Source: Oleiphilaceae bacterium
GTDB lineage: Bacteria; Pseudomonadota; Gammaproteobacteria; Pseudomonadales; Oleiphilaceae
Direction of reading: 5' to 3'
Assembly (NCBI GenBank): GCA_018334495.1
Contig: JAGXLV010000022.1
Coordinates: 1 to 38,817 of the forward strand
Length of the DNA: 38,817 bases
The position numbers and the translations under genes are program-made. Below the pieces are notes generated by a model, which did not search any database, had not been told where the DNA came from, and saw only the letters and a program-made list of their open reading frames with translations. Positions 15,600 through 24,900 of this stretch are shown here, piece after piece (positions within the stretch are counted from its first letter, which is position 1; each line of letters opens with the position of its first letter).

Positions 15600-16043
15600 C
15601 TAGTCCTCAACGTCCCAGACACTGATGTCAGCAGCGTCGCCCTCGCCGCCCTGACGACCATCCGAGCCATAACTGTAAAGATCATAAGGCCGCTCGGAGC
15701 CGGGGCTGATGTATTGGTACTCGTTGTTCCAGGGGTCCTGAGGTACGTTTTTCATATAACCACTGGCGTTCCAGTTACGCGGTTCCGGATTTCCGTTGGG
15801 CTTTTCGACCAGTGCTTCAAGGCCCTGCTGTGTCGAAGGATAGTGGCTGTTATCCAGGCGGTACAGGTCCAGGGCGTTGGCGATGTTACTCATTTGAGTT
15901 TTGGCTACAGTCACTTTGGCCTGGTCGCTGCGGCCCATGATATTGGGACCCACGATTGCAACGAGAAGCCCCAGAATGACCATAACCACCATAATCTCAA
16001 TCAGCGTGAAACCACGCTGGTGTGTCGCCTGTCGCATTATCAT
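15600..16043 (-). CDS. gspG: Type II secretion system major pseudopilin G
   Basis: A 147-residue major pseudopilin that forms the shaft of the pseudopilus. It has the prepilin site in QRGFTLIEIMVVMVILGLLV and the GspG family core GPNIMGRSDQAKVTVAKTQM, then YPSTQQGLEALV. The C-terminal calcium-binding loop is visible as YSYGSDGRQGGEGDAADIS. Two in-frame ATGs (16043 and 16037) are equally possible. A 68-bp gap separates it from gspF, the only sizeable gap inside the run, which leaves room for a separate promoter or processing site for this abundantly needed subunit. Confidence 0.95.
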   Translation of the reverse strand: MIMRQATHQRGFTLIEIMVVMVILGLLVAIVGPNIMGRSDQAKVTVAKTQMSNIANALDLYRLDNSHYPSTQQGLEALVEKPNGNPEPRNWNASGYMKNVPQDPWNNEYQYISPGSERPYDLYSYGSDGRQGGEGDAADISVWDVED

Positions 16044-16111
16044 GACTCTCTTGATTTGTCGCTTGTTTACATCTCGGCCAGCAGCGCTCGGATCGCGCCC
16101 TGGCGTTTTCT

Positions 16112-17323
16112 CTAACCGACCAGATTGCTCATATTGAGTATGGGCAACATGATGGCCAGAACAATAATCAGCACCACGACCCCCATCACCAGTAACATCA
16201 TGGGTTCGAACAACCCTACGATGGCGGCGATCTTGGCCTGGAGCGTGTTCTCCTGCATTCGGGCGGTACGCTCAAGCATGCTGTCCAACTCGCCACTGGT
16301 TTCGCCGCTGGCGATCATGTGCAGCATCATGGGCGGAAAGTAACCGGTCTGGTCCAAAGACCGGTGGAGACTGCCGCCCTCACTCACTTTCTGCGCGGCG
16401 CCTCGCAATTCCTGCCTGAGGTAGTCATTAGACAGAACTTCGCCGGCAATCCGCATGGCGTCCACCAGCGGCACGCCACTGGTGGTCAGGATACTGAGCG
16501 TACTGGCGTAACGGGCTGTGCTGACGCCCCGAACCATGCCTGAAACCAATGGCAGATTCAGCAGCCCACGGTGAAAGCGCAATCGATTTGCGGGTTTTCG
16601 CAAGGCGACCCGGAACAAAGCCAGGGCAGCAACACTCGCCACTAGCAGGTAGACACCGTAAGCGGCCAAAAATTCCGACACCGCCAGCATGGCTTTGGTC
16701 AGCGTGGGCAATTCCTGCCCCTGCTTGAGGAAAACGTCGATGATATCAGGCACAACGTAAGTCAGCAGAAACACCACGATGGCCAGAGCCACAAAGCTCA
16801 GAATGATCGGGTAAATCGCGGCCAGCTGGATCTTCTGCCGCGCTTCCTGACGGTTCTCGGTGTAATCCGCCAGCCGGTTGAGCACCAGGTCCAGATGCCC
16901 GGCATGCTCGCCGGCAGCCACAGTCGAGCAATACAGGCGCGGAAAGGCCCTGGGGAACTCGGCCAGGCTGTCGGCCAGGGTATAGCCTTCCATGACCTTG
17001 GCCCGGATAGCGATCATCATACCTTTTATGCGAGGCTTTTCTGATTGCTGGGCCGCCGCTGACAGGGCCTGTTCAATCGGAATGCCGGATTGGATCAGGG
17101 TCGCCAGCTGCCGGGTTACCAGGGCAAGATCAGCCGGTGTCAGACTGCCCCGCCCCCTCATAGGGCTGGCTTTGGAGCGTTTCTCCACGGCCGGCTGGAC
17201 TTCCAACGGCGCCAGACCCCGCTCCCGCAACTGCTGCCGGACGGCGCGGGCGCTGTCAGCCTCCAGAACGCCGCCCTTCTGCTTGCCGCGCTGATCCAGG
17301 GCCTTGTAATCAAATGCGGGCAT
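16112..17323 (-). CDS. gspF: Type II secretion system inner membrane platform protein F
   Basis: A 403-residue polytopic inner-membrane protein. The N-terminal part (MPAFDYKALDQRGKQKGGVL) and the two repeated GspF domains (about 70-195 and 270-395) each hold the helical cytoplasmic bundle; membrane segments lie near 170-190, 220-240 and 375-395. Family motifs include LVTRQLATLIQSGIPIEQAL and YFPPMMLHMIASGETSGELD. GspF is the core around which GspE, L and M assemble. It starts three bases after gspE stops. Confidence 0.95.
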   Translation of the reverse strand: MPAFDYKALDQRGKQKGGVLEADSARAVRQQLRERGLAPLEVQPAVEKRSKASPMRGRGSLTPADLALVTRQLATLIQSGIPIEQALSAAAQQSEKPRIKGMMIAIRAKVMEGYTLADSLAEFPRAFPRLYCSTVAAGEHAGHLDLVLNRLADYTENRQEARQKIQLAAIYPIILSFVALAIVVFLLTYVVPDIIDVFLKQGQELPTLTKAMLAVSEFLAAYGVYLLVASVAALALFRVALRKPANRLRFHRGLLNLPLVSGMVRGVSTARYASTLSILTTSGVPLVDAMRIAGEVLSNDYLRQELRGAAQKVSEGGSLHRSLDQTGYFPPMMLHMIASGETSGELDSMLERTARMQENTLQAKIAAIVGLFEPMMLLVMGVVVLIIVLAIMLPILNMSNLVG

Positions 17324-17326
17324 GGA

Positions 17327-18832
17327 TTAACTCCGGTGGGTCACTCTGAGAACCTCTTCCATCGTGGTGACACCGTTTAAAATCTTGGCAACGCCATCGG
17401 AATGAATGCTGGGGCCGTGGGCCCTGGCCTCGTGCTCCAGCTCCATTTCGCCGGCGCGCTTATGAATCAACGCACTCAGTTCGTCGTTGATCTGCACAAC
17501 CTCGTATATACCGACACGGCCCCGATAACCCATCTGATTGCAGCTGTCACAGCCACCGGTGCGATATATCGTGGGTGGTTCTGCCGGGTTCTGCTGCAGG
17601 AATTCGCACTGCTCCTCGTCGGCAACATAAGGCCTCTTGCAGTCTTCACACAGCACACGCACCAGGCGCTGGGCGACAATGCCCACCAGGCTCGATGAAA
17701 TCAGGAAGGGTTCGATACCCATGTCCATCAGGCGGGTAATGGCGCCCACCGCTGTATTGGTGTGAAGCGTCGAAAGCACCAGGTGGCCGGTCAGACTGGC
17801 CTGGACTGAAATTTCCGCCGTATCCAGGTCACGTATTTCGCCAATCATCACCACGTCCGGGTCCTGGCGTAGAATAGCCCTCAGGCCCCGCGCGAAAGTC
17901 ATTTCCACTTTCGGATTGACCTGGGTCTGCCCGATGCCCGGCAAGTTATATTCAATCGGGTCCTCAACCGTCAGTATGTTACGGGTACGGTCGTTGATCT
18001 CCTGCAAGGAGGCATAGAGCGTGGTGGATTTACCGGAGCCGGTTGGGCCGGTCACCAGCAGGATGCCGTAAGGCCGGGAAATCAGTTTTCGCAAAACCCC
18101 GAGATCTCGCTGGCCCATGCCCAGGGATTCCAGCCGTATAGTACCGGCCTGTTTGTCCAGCAAACGCAACACGATCCGTTCGCCGCCGGACGAAGGCAGG
18201 GTCGACACCCGGATGTCCACCTCGCGTCCGGCAACCCGCAATGAAATACGGCCATCCTGCGGCACCCGTTTTTCGGCGATATCCAGTCTGGCCATTACCT
18301 TGATCCTGGACACCAGCAATGGCGCCAGCGCGCGCTTGGGCTGAACCACTTCACGCAGAATGCCGTCCACCCGGAATCGCACCACCAGGCGTTTTTCGTA
18401 AGTTTCAATGTGAACGTCCGAAGCGCTGGTTTTCACCGCCTCGGTGAGAATGGCGTTGATCAGACGAATGATCGGCGCATCGTCTTCCTGCTCCAGCAGG
18501 TCCTCGGTTTCCGGCACCGAATCGGCAAGGGAGGCCAGGTCCATGTCATCGCCGATGCCCTCAACCATTTGCATGGCTTCTGCCGAATCATTCTGGTATG
18601 CGCTATTCAGTGCTTCATCAAAGGCGGAGGACTCGATCGGCTCGAAGCGAGCAAGGCCTCCGCTGACACGGTTAGCCTCTGCCAGTGCGGAATGAGGCGC
18701 ACCGGGACGAACCAGCACCACTGGCTGGCCGTCGCCATCCCGGGTAAGGATGACGCCGTTACGCTTGGCAAAGGTAAACGGCAAGCGCCCGACCGGGGCA
18801 GTTTTGGGCTGGAGTTCGGCTTCAGTGTTCAA
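17327..18832 (-). CDS. gspE: Type II secretion system ATPase E
   Basis: A 501-residue hexameric ATPase on the cytoplasmic face that drives pseudopilus growth. It has the N2 domain with SDVHIETYEKRLVVRFRVDG, Walker A GPTGSGKST (about 262-270), the Asp box VEDPIEY, Walker B DPDVVMIGEIRD (about 324-335) and the His box STLHTN. The zinc-binding four-Cys module CEDC...CDSC sits near 395-435. The start is unclear: TTG at 18832 is the only usual start codon in frame, but its best ribosome site, GAGG at 18847-18850, is 14 bases away. An in-frame ATT at 18839-18841 would have normal spacing. It heads the gspE-M run and is divergent from gspC. Confidence 0.94.
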   Translation of the reverse strand: MNTEAELQPKTAPVGRLPFTFAKRNGVILTRDGDGQPVVLVRPGAPHSALAEANRVSGGLARFEPIESSAFDEALNSAYQNDSAEAMQMVEGIGDDMDLASLADSVPETEDLLEQEDDAPIIRLINAILTEAVKTSASDVHIETYEKRLVVRFRVDGILREVVQPKRALAPLLVSRIKVMARLDIAEKRVPQDGRISLRVAGREVDIRVSTLPSSGGERIVLRLLDKQAGTIRLESLGMGQRDLGVLRKLISRPYGILLVTGPTGSGKSTTLYASLQEINDRTRNILTVEDPIEYNLPGIGQTQVNPKVEMTFARGLRAILRQDPDVVMIGEIRDLDTAEISVQASLTGHLVLSTLHTNTAVGAITRLMDMGIEPFLISSSLVGIVAQRLVRVLCEDCKRPYVADEEQCEFLQQNPAEPPTIYRTGGCDSCNQMGYRGRVGIYEVVQINDELSALIHKRAGEMELEHEARAHGPSIHSDGVAKILNGVTTMEEVLRVTHRS

Positions 18833-19069
18833 TGTATTAATGTATTCCTCGTTATGTCCTGACCTGCGCGGTCCCGTTTGCGAGAGGCTAACACAGGAAC
18901 GTAAAAAAGGCGTACAGGTCTACCCTTTCAGGGAATTAATTAATGGCAAGGATCAACAAGGCGTAAGATCAGCGTCCCTGACAAAGAGCCAACAAATCCG
19001 CCTTGAGATAAAACTGGTATATTGCAAGAATCTGATATCCACAACCTGGCCCGATCAGTAAGGAAAACA
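18833..19069. other. Divergent intergenic region between gspE and gspC
   Basis: About 235 bases without a gene. It must hold the promoters of both arms of the secretion locus. I can support an extended -10 element for gspC near its right end (listed separately). For gspE I see GAGG at 18847-18850 but no clear -35/-10 pair. A short CCCT/AGGG inverted repeat lies around 18930. Confidence 0.5.
19015..19023 (+). promoter_or_regulatory. Extended -10 promoter element upstream of gspC
   Basis: TGG directly followed by TATATT (19018-19023) forms an extended -10 box with five of six consensus bases. It places the transcript start about 40 bases before the gspC ATG. No good -35 hexamer lies 16-18 bases upstream, which fits the extended -10 class. 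Confidence 0.35.
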
Positions 19070-19720
19070 ATGTCTTTGAGTTTGACCAGGCTGCCTCTGT
19101 TGGCCATTGCTGTTTTAACGCTTGCCATGCTATCCAGCCTTGGCTGGCAGGGCTATGAAATCTGGCAAACGGAGCGTTTGAACACAGCCGTCAGCGGGAA
19201 CAGCCCGTCCGACAACGCCGGCCCGGACCTGACCCCGGCCCCTGACATCACGCTGGCCGGCATTAACCTGTTCGGCGACCACGACAAGCAATCGACGCCG
19301 ATCGCCGAGAGCACCGAGAACCTGCCCGACACCAACCTGCGGCTGTTTCTGCGCGGGGTCATGGCTGCCGACGGCGATCATCCCGCCAGTGCCCTGGTTG
19401 AAGATTCCAAAAACCGGACCGAAGCTTATGTGGTCGGTGATCAACTCCCCGGTGATGCGAGCCTGCACTCGGTGCACCGCCAGCGTATCATCATTGAAAG
19501 GGGCGGCAAGCTTGAAAACCTCTATTTCCCGGAGCTGAAGGATTCCGGCGGCTTGCAAGTCGCTGATAACAGCGAGTCGGCGCGCCAGGCTGTGAGCAGC
19601 CCTTCGCGCTCAATCCGACCCGAGTCGAGCCAGTCCGCTCAGCCGTCACAGGCAAGGCAGGAAGAGATACGAGAACGACTGCAGCAGCTTCGCGACCGCC
19701 TGAAGAACAGCGGCAGCTGA
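19070..19720 (+). CDS. gspC: Type II secretion system protein C (short, XcpP-like)
   Basis: A 216-residue bitopic inner-membrane protein that links the platform to the secretin. After the N-terminus there is one transmembrane helix (about residues 6-28). The HR domain follows (DITLAGINLFG, then NLRLFLRGVMAADGDHPASA and AYVVGDQLPGDASLHSVHRQ). A Ser/Gln-rich linker then ends in a heptad-like stretch (EEIRERLQQLRDRLKN). There is no PDZ domain; a coiled coil in its place is the arrangement known for Pseudomonas XcpP. AAGGAAAAC just before the ATG at 19070 supports the start. It is divergent from gspE as xcpP is from xcpR, but no secretin gene follows; recD lies 14 bp downstream on the other strand. 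Confidence 0.9.
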   Translation: MSLSLTRLPLLAIAVLTLAMLSSLGWQGYEIWQTERLNTAVSGNSPSDNAGPDLTPAPDITLAGINLFGDHDKQSTPIAESTENLPDTNLRLFLRGVMAADGDHPASALVEDSKNRTEAYVVGDQLPGDASLHSVHRQRIIIERGGKLENLYFPELKDSGGLQVADNSESARQAVSSPSRSIRPESSQSAQPSQARQEEIRERLQQLRDRLKNSGS

Positions 19721-19734
19721 CCCGACCCGGCAAA

Positions 19735-21969
19735 TCAGCGGTTGCCCGAAACGCCCATAGCCCGACCCAGGCCCGATGTGCGCACGACCCTCCTGCTGAT
19801 GGCCTCCTCGAATAGGCCTTCCTCCGGCGTAAGCAGGCTGAACCAATGGCGCGCGCGGGTAATACCGGTGTAGATCAGCTCCCGCGTCAACACCGGATTG
19901 AGTCTGTCGGGCAACACCAGACAGGCATGGTTGAATTCCGAGCCCTGGGACTTGTGCACGGTCATGGCGTAAACCGTTTCAACCGATTGCAATCGGCTTG
20001 GCAACACCCATCGCACGGCACCCGAACCGTCGCCGGCGGCAAAGGCCACGCGCTGCACCAGCCGCTCCGGCTCGACTACCTCAACCCCATCGACCCAATG
20101 CCGGGCCGGCAGTTCCAGCGTCAGCCCGACATCGCCGTTCATCAGGCCCAGGCTATAATCATTGCGGGTAATCAGCACAGGGCGTCCCGGATACCAGCCT
20201 TCCGTCGCCCTTATCAGGCCGGCACGATGCAGGGCTGTGGCAACGGTTTGATTCAACCCCTCCACGCCCAGGGCGCCGCGCCGCAAGGCCGTTAACAACT
20301 GGAAGCTGCCATAGGCCTTGAGCAGGTCGTCGGCCCAGCGATCGAACTCCGCCAGAGCTGCGCTTGGTTCAGGGCGGCGTGATGCCATTCGATCCAGGTA
20401 AGCCCCGAAGCCTACGGGCGGCGCCACCGGCTCACCAGCGCTGAACCGACCCCTGCCATGATCGGGGAAATGCGCCGCGCCGCCTCGAACGCAGTGCTGG
20501 CTGATCAGTCTGTCTCGTTCCGCGCGAGTCAGACTGAGGCGCGCAATGTCGGCATAACCCTGGCAAAACAAAGATCGGACCTCACCGCTTCCAGCCCCGT
20601 TATTGACCGCATGGGCAAGTCGTCCAATACCGCTGTCCCGGTCAAACCGATAGCTTTTCCGCAACAGGGTGATGGCCTGATCGAGAGGCTGAGGGTCAGG
20701 ACGCACCAGGGCCGGATCAATCCGGTCTCCGGTCACCGCTTCGAGCCAGTGGCAGGTGTTTTCACTGTAATAACCATCAGAAGCGCGCTGGCACAGTTCG
20801 CCCAGCACGGCACCCGCGTCCACCGACGCCAGCTGGTCCTTGTCACCCAACAATACCAGCCGGGCATTGGCAGGCAGGGCGGCCAGCAGGGTCGCCATCA
20901 TTTCAATATCCACCATTGAGGCTTCGTCGATCACCAGGGTATCCAATACCAATGGGTTATTGGCATTGTGACGAAAACGCCGGGAGCCTGGCACGCTGCC
21001 CAGCAATCGATGCAAGGTGGTGACCTCGGTGGGGATGGCCTCGCGGATTTGCTCGGCATCGCCCAGGCCGGCCAGGTCAAGCTTTTGAACTTCCCGGGCA
21101 ATGGACTCATTGAGGCGGGCGGCGGCCTTGCCGGTAGGGGCGCCCAGGCGAATCCGCAAGGGCCGTTTCGAATCACCGGAACTCAGCGCCACGCTTTGCA
21201 GCGCTGCCAGCAAACGCACAACCGTGGTGGTTTTACCGGTACCGGGGCCACCGGTAATGACGCTGAACGAATGGCGCGCGGCGTTGGCACAGGCGACTCT
21301 TTGCCAGTCAGTATTGCCGGACGGATCACAGCCGGGGAATAAGGCTGCGAGCGCCTGTTTTAAAGCGAGAGCCGCCGGAGTTGTCGAATCACCCATGGCC
21401 TGCGGACGGTTCAGACGCAGGCCCAACTGCTGGAAAATCGACTGCTCATAATGCCAGTATCGGCGCAGGTAAAGCCGCAAGCCGTCTTTGACCAACGGTG
21501 TGTCCGACACTTGCTGACCCATCTTGTCCGTGCCGTCGCTTACCAGCAATGGATGGGACAAAGCCTCGCCCCAGTCATCCAGGTGGGTGTTCTTCAGAAT
21601 ATCGGACGGCAGCAGGCTGTTATCAGGGGCGGTTTCGTCTTCCGGCGGCAACGACAGGGCATCGTTGAAGCCCTCCCCAACCATGGCGTTGAGATCAAGG
21701 CAAACATGGCCCCGGCCCAACTGGTGGGAAGCCAGAGCGATACCCAGCAGCAACAACGGAAGCGCCGGTTGTTCGGCGGCCCGGGTTTCTTCATCGAGAA
21801 AACGCACCAGAGCCAGGTCCAGTGAGCGCAGCCAACCCAATTCCGTCCAACGCTCCAGCAGGTCAAAAAGCTGGTGGGTATCGCCGAGCACGTCATTAAA
21901 AGCCGTTTTCTCCTGCTCGCCGTCGGCGCTGTCGAAGCCAAGCTCAATCTGTTCCGGAGTTCTGTTCAT
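19735..21969 (-). CDS. recD: Exodeoxyribonuclease V subunit alpha (RecD helicase)
   Basis: A 744-residue SF1B 5'-3' helicase, the fast motor of the RecBCD complex in double-strand-break repair. It has Walker A GGPGTGKTT (about 240-248), GAPTGKAAARLNESI, Walker B VIDEASMVD, the LLGDKDQLASVDAGAVLGEL block, and the C-terminal AMTVHKSQGSEF and TGITRARHW motifs. It is somewhat longer than E. coli RecD (608 residues), with extra sequence around 480-560. Its start overlaps the recB stop as ATGA, and it ends 14 bp from the convergent gspC stop. No terminator is visible between them. Confidence 0.95.
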   Translation of the reverse strand: MNRTPEQIELGFDSADGEQEKTAFNDVLGDTHQLFDLLERWTELGWLRSLDLALVRFLDEETRAAEQPALPLLLLGIALASHQLGRGHVCLDLNAMVGEGFNDALSLPPEDETAPDNSLLPSDILKNTHLDDWGEALSHPLLVSDGTDKMGQQVSDTPLVKDGLRLYLRRYWHYEQSIFQQLGLRLNRPQAMGDSTTPAALALKQALAALFPGCDPSGNTDWQRVACANAARHSFSVITGGPGTGKTTTVVRLLAALQSVALSSGDSKRPLRIRLGAPTGKAAARLNESIAREVQKLDLAGLGDAEQIREAIPTEVTTLHRLLGSVPGSRRFRHNANNPLVLDTLVIDEASMVDIEMMATLLAALPANARLVLLGDKDQLASVDAGAVLGELCQRASDGYYSENTCHWLEAVTGDRIDPALVRPDPQPLDQAITLLRKSYRFDRDSGIGRLAHAVNNGAGSGEVRSLFCQGYADIARLSLTRAERDRLISQHCVRGGAAHFPDHGRGRFSAGEPVAPPVGFGAYLDRMASRRPEPSAALAEFDRWADDLLKAYGSFQLLTALRRGALGVEGLNQTVATALHRAGLIRATEGWYPGRPVLITRNDYSLGLMNGDVGLTLELPARHWVDGVEVVEPERLVQRVAFAAGDGSGAVRWVLPSRLQSVETVYAMTVHKSQGSEFNHACLVLPDRLNPVLTRELIYTGITRARHWFSLLTPEEGLFEEAISRRVVRTSGLGRAMGVSGNR

Positions 21970-24900
21970 AACCCGGTCTCCGTTTGCCCGGTTCTGGAGG
22001 CGGCAGGTTTGCCACCGCGAAACAGCGCGTCCAGCGCGTCGATCATGGCCCGGTCAGGGCGATCCTGGTGTACGCCGGCACCCGGGGCGCCGTTACCCCG
22101 GAGAAACAGATAAACCGCTCCGCCAATGTGGGTGTCGTAATCATATTCCGGCAGACGTGCCCTCAGGAGGCGATGCAGCGCCAGCAGGTACAAGGCGTAT
22201 TGGAGGTCGTAACGTTTTTCCGCCACAACCAGCGCCATGGCCTCGGCGGTGTAGCTGCTGTCGTCAGGCCCGAGATAATTGGACTTGTAATCCGCCACGT
22301 AATAACGGCCTTCATGCTCGAAAACCAGATCGATAAATCCTTTAAGCATACCGTTGAGCTGCATGTGATCCACTTCCGGCCGGCTGGCCTTGGTGTCCGG
22401 CCCGGCATCCAGCAACGTGTGGGCGCAAACAATGCGGTCCAGGGCCCGAGTGTCGACATGCTGGCTGGCAAACCAGAACTCCATTTCGGGCACCGTCCGG
22501 GTCAACGCGCCCAGGGGCACGAATGGCTCGCTCAGGTCGGGCTGCCGTGGCAGCGGCAGCGGCGTTTCAATCAAATCGTTCAGCCAGTTTGCAAGCGGTT
22601 CGGCCCAGGGTTGCCAACCCCGAACGCCGCAACGCTGGGACAGCATGAGTTTGAGCGCAGACAGCCGTTCCGGCAGATGTCCGAAGCCCGGTTCCGCGCA
22701 CCACTCCAGGAGCCCATGAAGAAACGTGCCCGGCTCGGCACCACGATAAAACCCGTGAATGCGACGTTCTTCCGGCGCCGGCTTTTGTAGCGGTCGGCTT
22801 TTCGCTGTCGCCGGCTTATCGGCCTCTTCGCGCTGGCGCTCCGCCGCTGCCGTCTCGGGCTCGGCGCTCGCCGAGGCGCCCGGCACCAGGGCTTGCCCCG
22901 GATAATCCAGTACGGTTTCAGCCGCGTGATAACGAATGGCTGAATAGCTCGCGATCCACCAGGGCGCCCGCTCGGGCCGGGCCGGGCGCAAAGCGGCTAC
23001 CATCGCCGGCGGCCTGGGCGGTTGATAACGGTCACTGGCGGCCGCTGGCATGGCTGACACGGACATGAAGGGCTGATCCGCCACCATCTGGCCAAGACAA
23101 TCGGCCAGGGTCGAGGCATCGTCAAGGCCCGCCAGGTACCCCAGGGCGCTGCGCCGCTCTTCGCCCTTGATGTCGGGCGCCCCGACCCAGGTGGCGTAGC
23201 GGGCGCGCGTCAGGGCCACGTAGAGCTTGCGGATGTCTTCTCCCAGGCGCTCCTGATCGGCTTTATTCAGGCTGTCGTCATCGGCGCTGAACGTGAGCTC
23301 CAGATCACCCTGTTCGTTGTGCCAGGTGAGCGGGCTGTCTTTTCTGGCGGTGGGCCGGCAACTGGTGGCGAATGGCAGGAAAACCAGGGGGTATTCCAGG
23401 CCCTTGGACTTGTGCACCGTTACCACCTGCACCAGGTCGGCATCACTTTCAAGGCGCACCTGCAGAGCTGCTGCCTGCTGGCTCGCCTCGGCGATCATGT
23501 CGCCCAGATAGCGGATGAGAGCCTGTTCACCGTCGACTTGCTGGCTTGCCTGCTGCAGAAGTTCGGCGATGTGCAATACATCGGTCAGGGCCCGCTCGCC
23601 GCTGTCGGCCTGTAACAACCGGGCGGGCACCTGAAACTGACTGAGGATCCGCCGGATCATGGCCAGAACGCCCTGTTCCCGCCACACCTGCCGCAGCTTG
23701 CGGAAATCCTCAATCTGGTCTTCCCAGGCCAGTTCGTTACGGCGCAGATGATCGAGGCGTTGCCAGCCCAGATCCAGAGTCGCGGTGGCCAGCGCCGCCC
23801 TGACGAGCCGGTCCCGCTCGGGCTCGGCACAGGCCTGAAGCCAGCGCAGGACATCGGTCGCCTGGGGTGTATCCAGCACCGACGCACGGTCCGACAGGTA
23901 AACGCTCTTCACGCCCCGGGCGCTCAAGGCTGAACGAATCATGATGGCTTCAGCGCCCTTGTTGACCAGTATCGCGATATCCGCCGAACGCAACGGCCGC
24001 ATATATTGGCGGTCATTCACCATCTCGACAAAACCGGCTTTTCCCCGGACCCCCAGATTCAGCAGTCGCACCACTTCGCTGGCGCAGGCCTCGGCAGTCG
24101 CCTGAACAATGTCGCCTTTATTGTCGTCGTTATTATGAGTCCAGAACGTCATGGCCGCCGGCACCGCGTCCTCAACCTGGAAGGTTTCCGACCGGCCATG
24201 AGCGTCAACGCCGACAAACGGTAGCGGGTTGGCCGCCGCATCCGGGCCGTTTCTGAACAGGAAAGCGCCGCGACTGCGGGCGGTCTCAGCGTACTCGAAG
24301 ACCCGGTTACTGGCCTTCACCTGGCCCTGGGCAGAACGGAAATTCTTTGGCAGGGTGACATGCCGCCCCTGAGTGGCAGCGCGAGCCGAAAGGTAGGTGT
24401 GTATGTCCGCGCCCCGAAACTTGTAAATGGCCTGTTTGGGATCACCGATCATGAAAAAGCCTTGCTCCGGGCGATTTTCCGCGATCCGGTAAACCCGGTC
24501 GAAAATCCGGTACTGGACCGGGTCCGTGTCCTGGAATTCGTCGATCATGGCAACCGGAAACTGTTGCCGGATAGTGTTTGACAAACGTTCGCCGTCATCG
24601 CTACGCAGCGCTTCATCAAGGCGGCTCAGGAGATCGTCAAAACCCAACTCACCGCGACGCTGTTTTTCACGTTCCAGGCGCACCGAAGCCCAGTGCGCCG
24701 AGTGCAGCCAGAATAACTCGGGCGGCGCGGACAGTGCCCGCTGTCTTTCCAGGCCAACCACGATTCGAATCAGAGGATGATTAGCCGGCGCCGCGCCACC
24801 CTTCCAGGCTTCCTCCAGCCCATGGGGAGACAACCGCGCCCAGGCCGCGTCGGTCAGCGATGGGGCTGCCATGTCCCGGCCCTCTGACCAGGTCAGCAGT

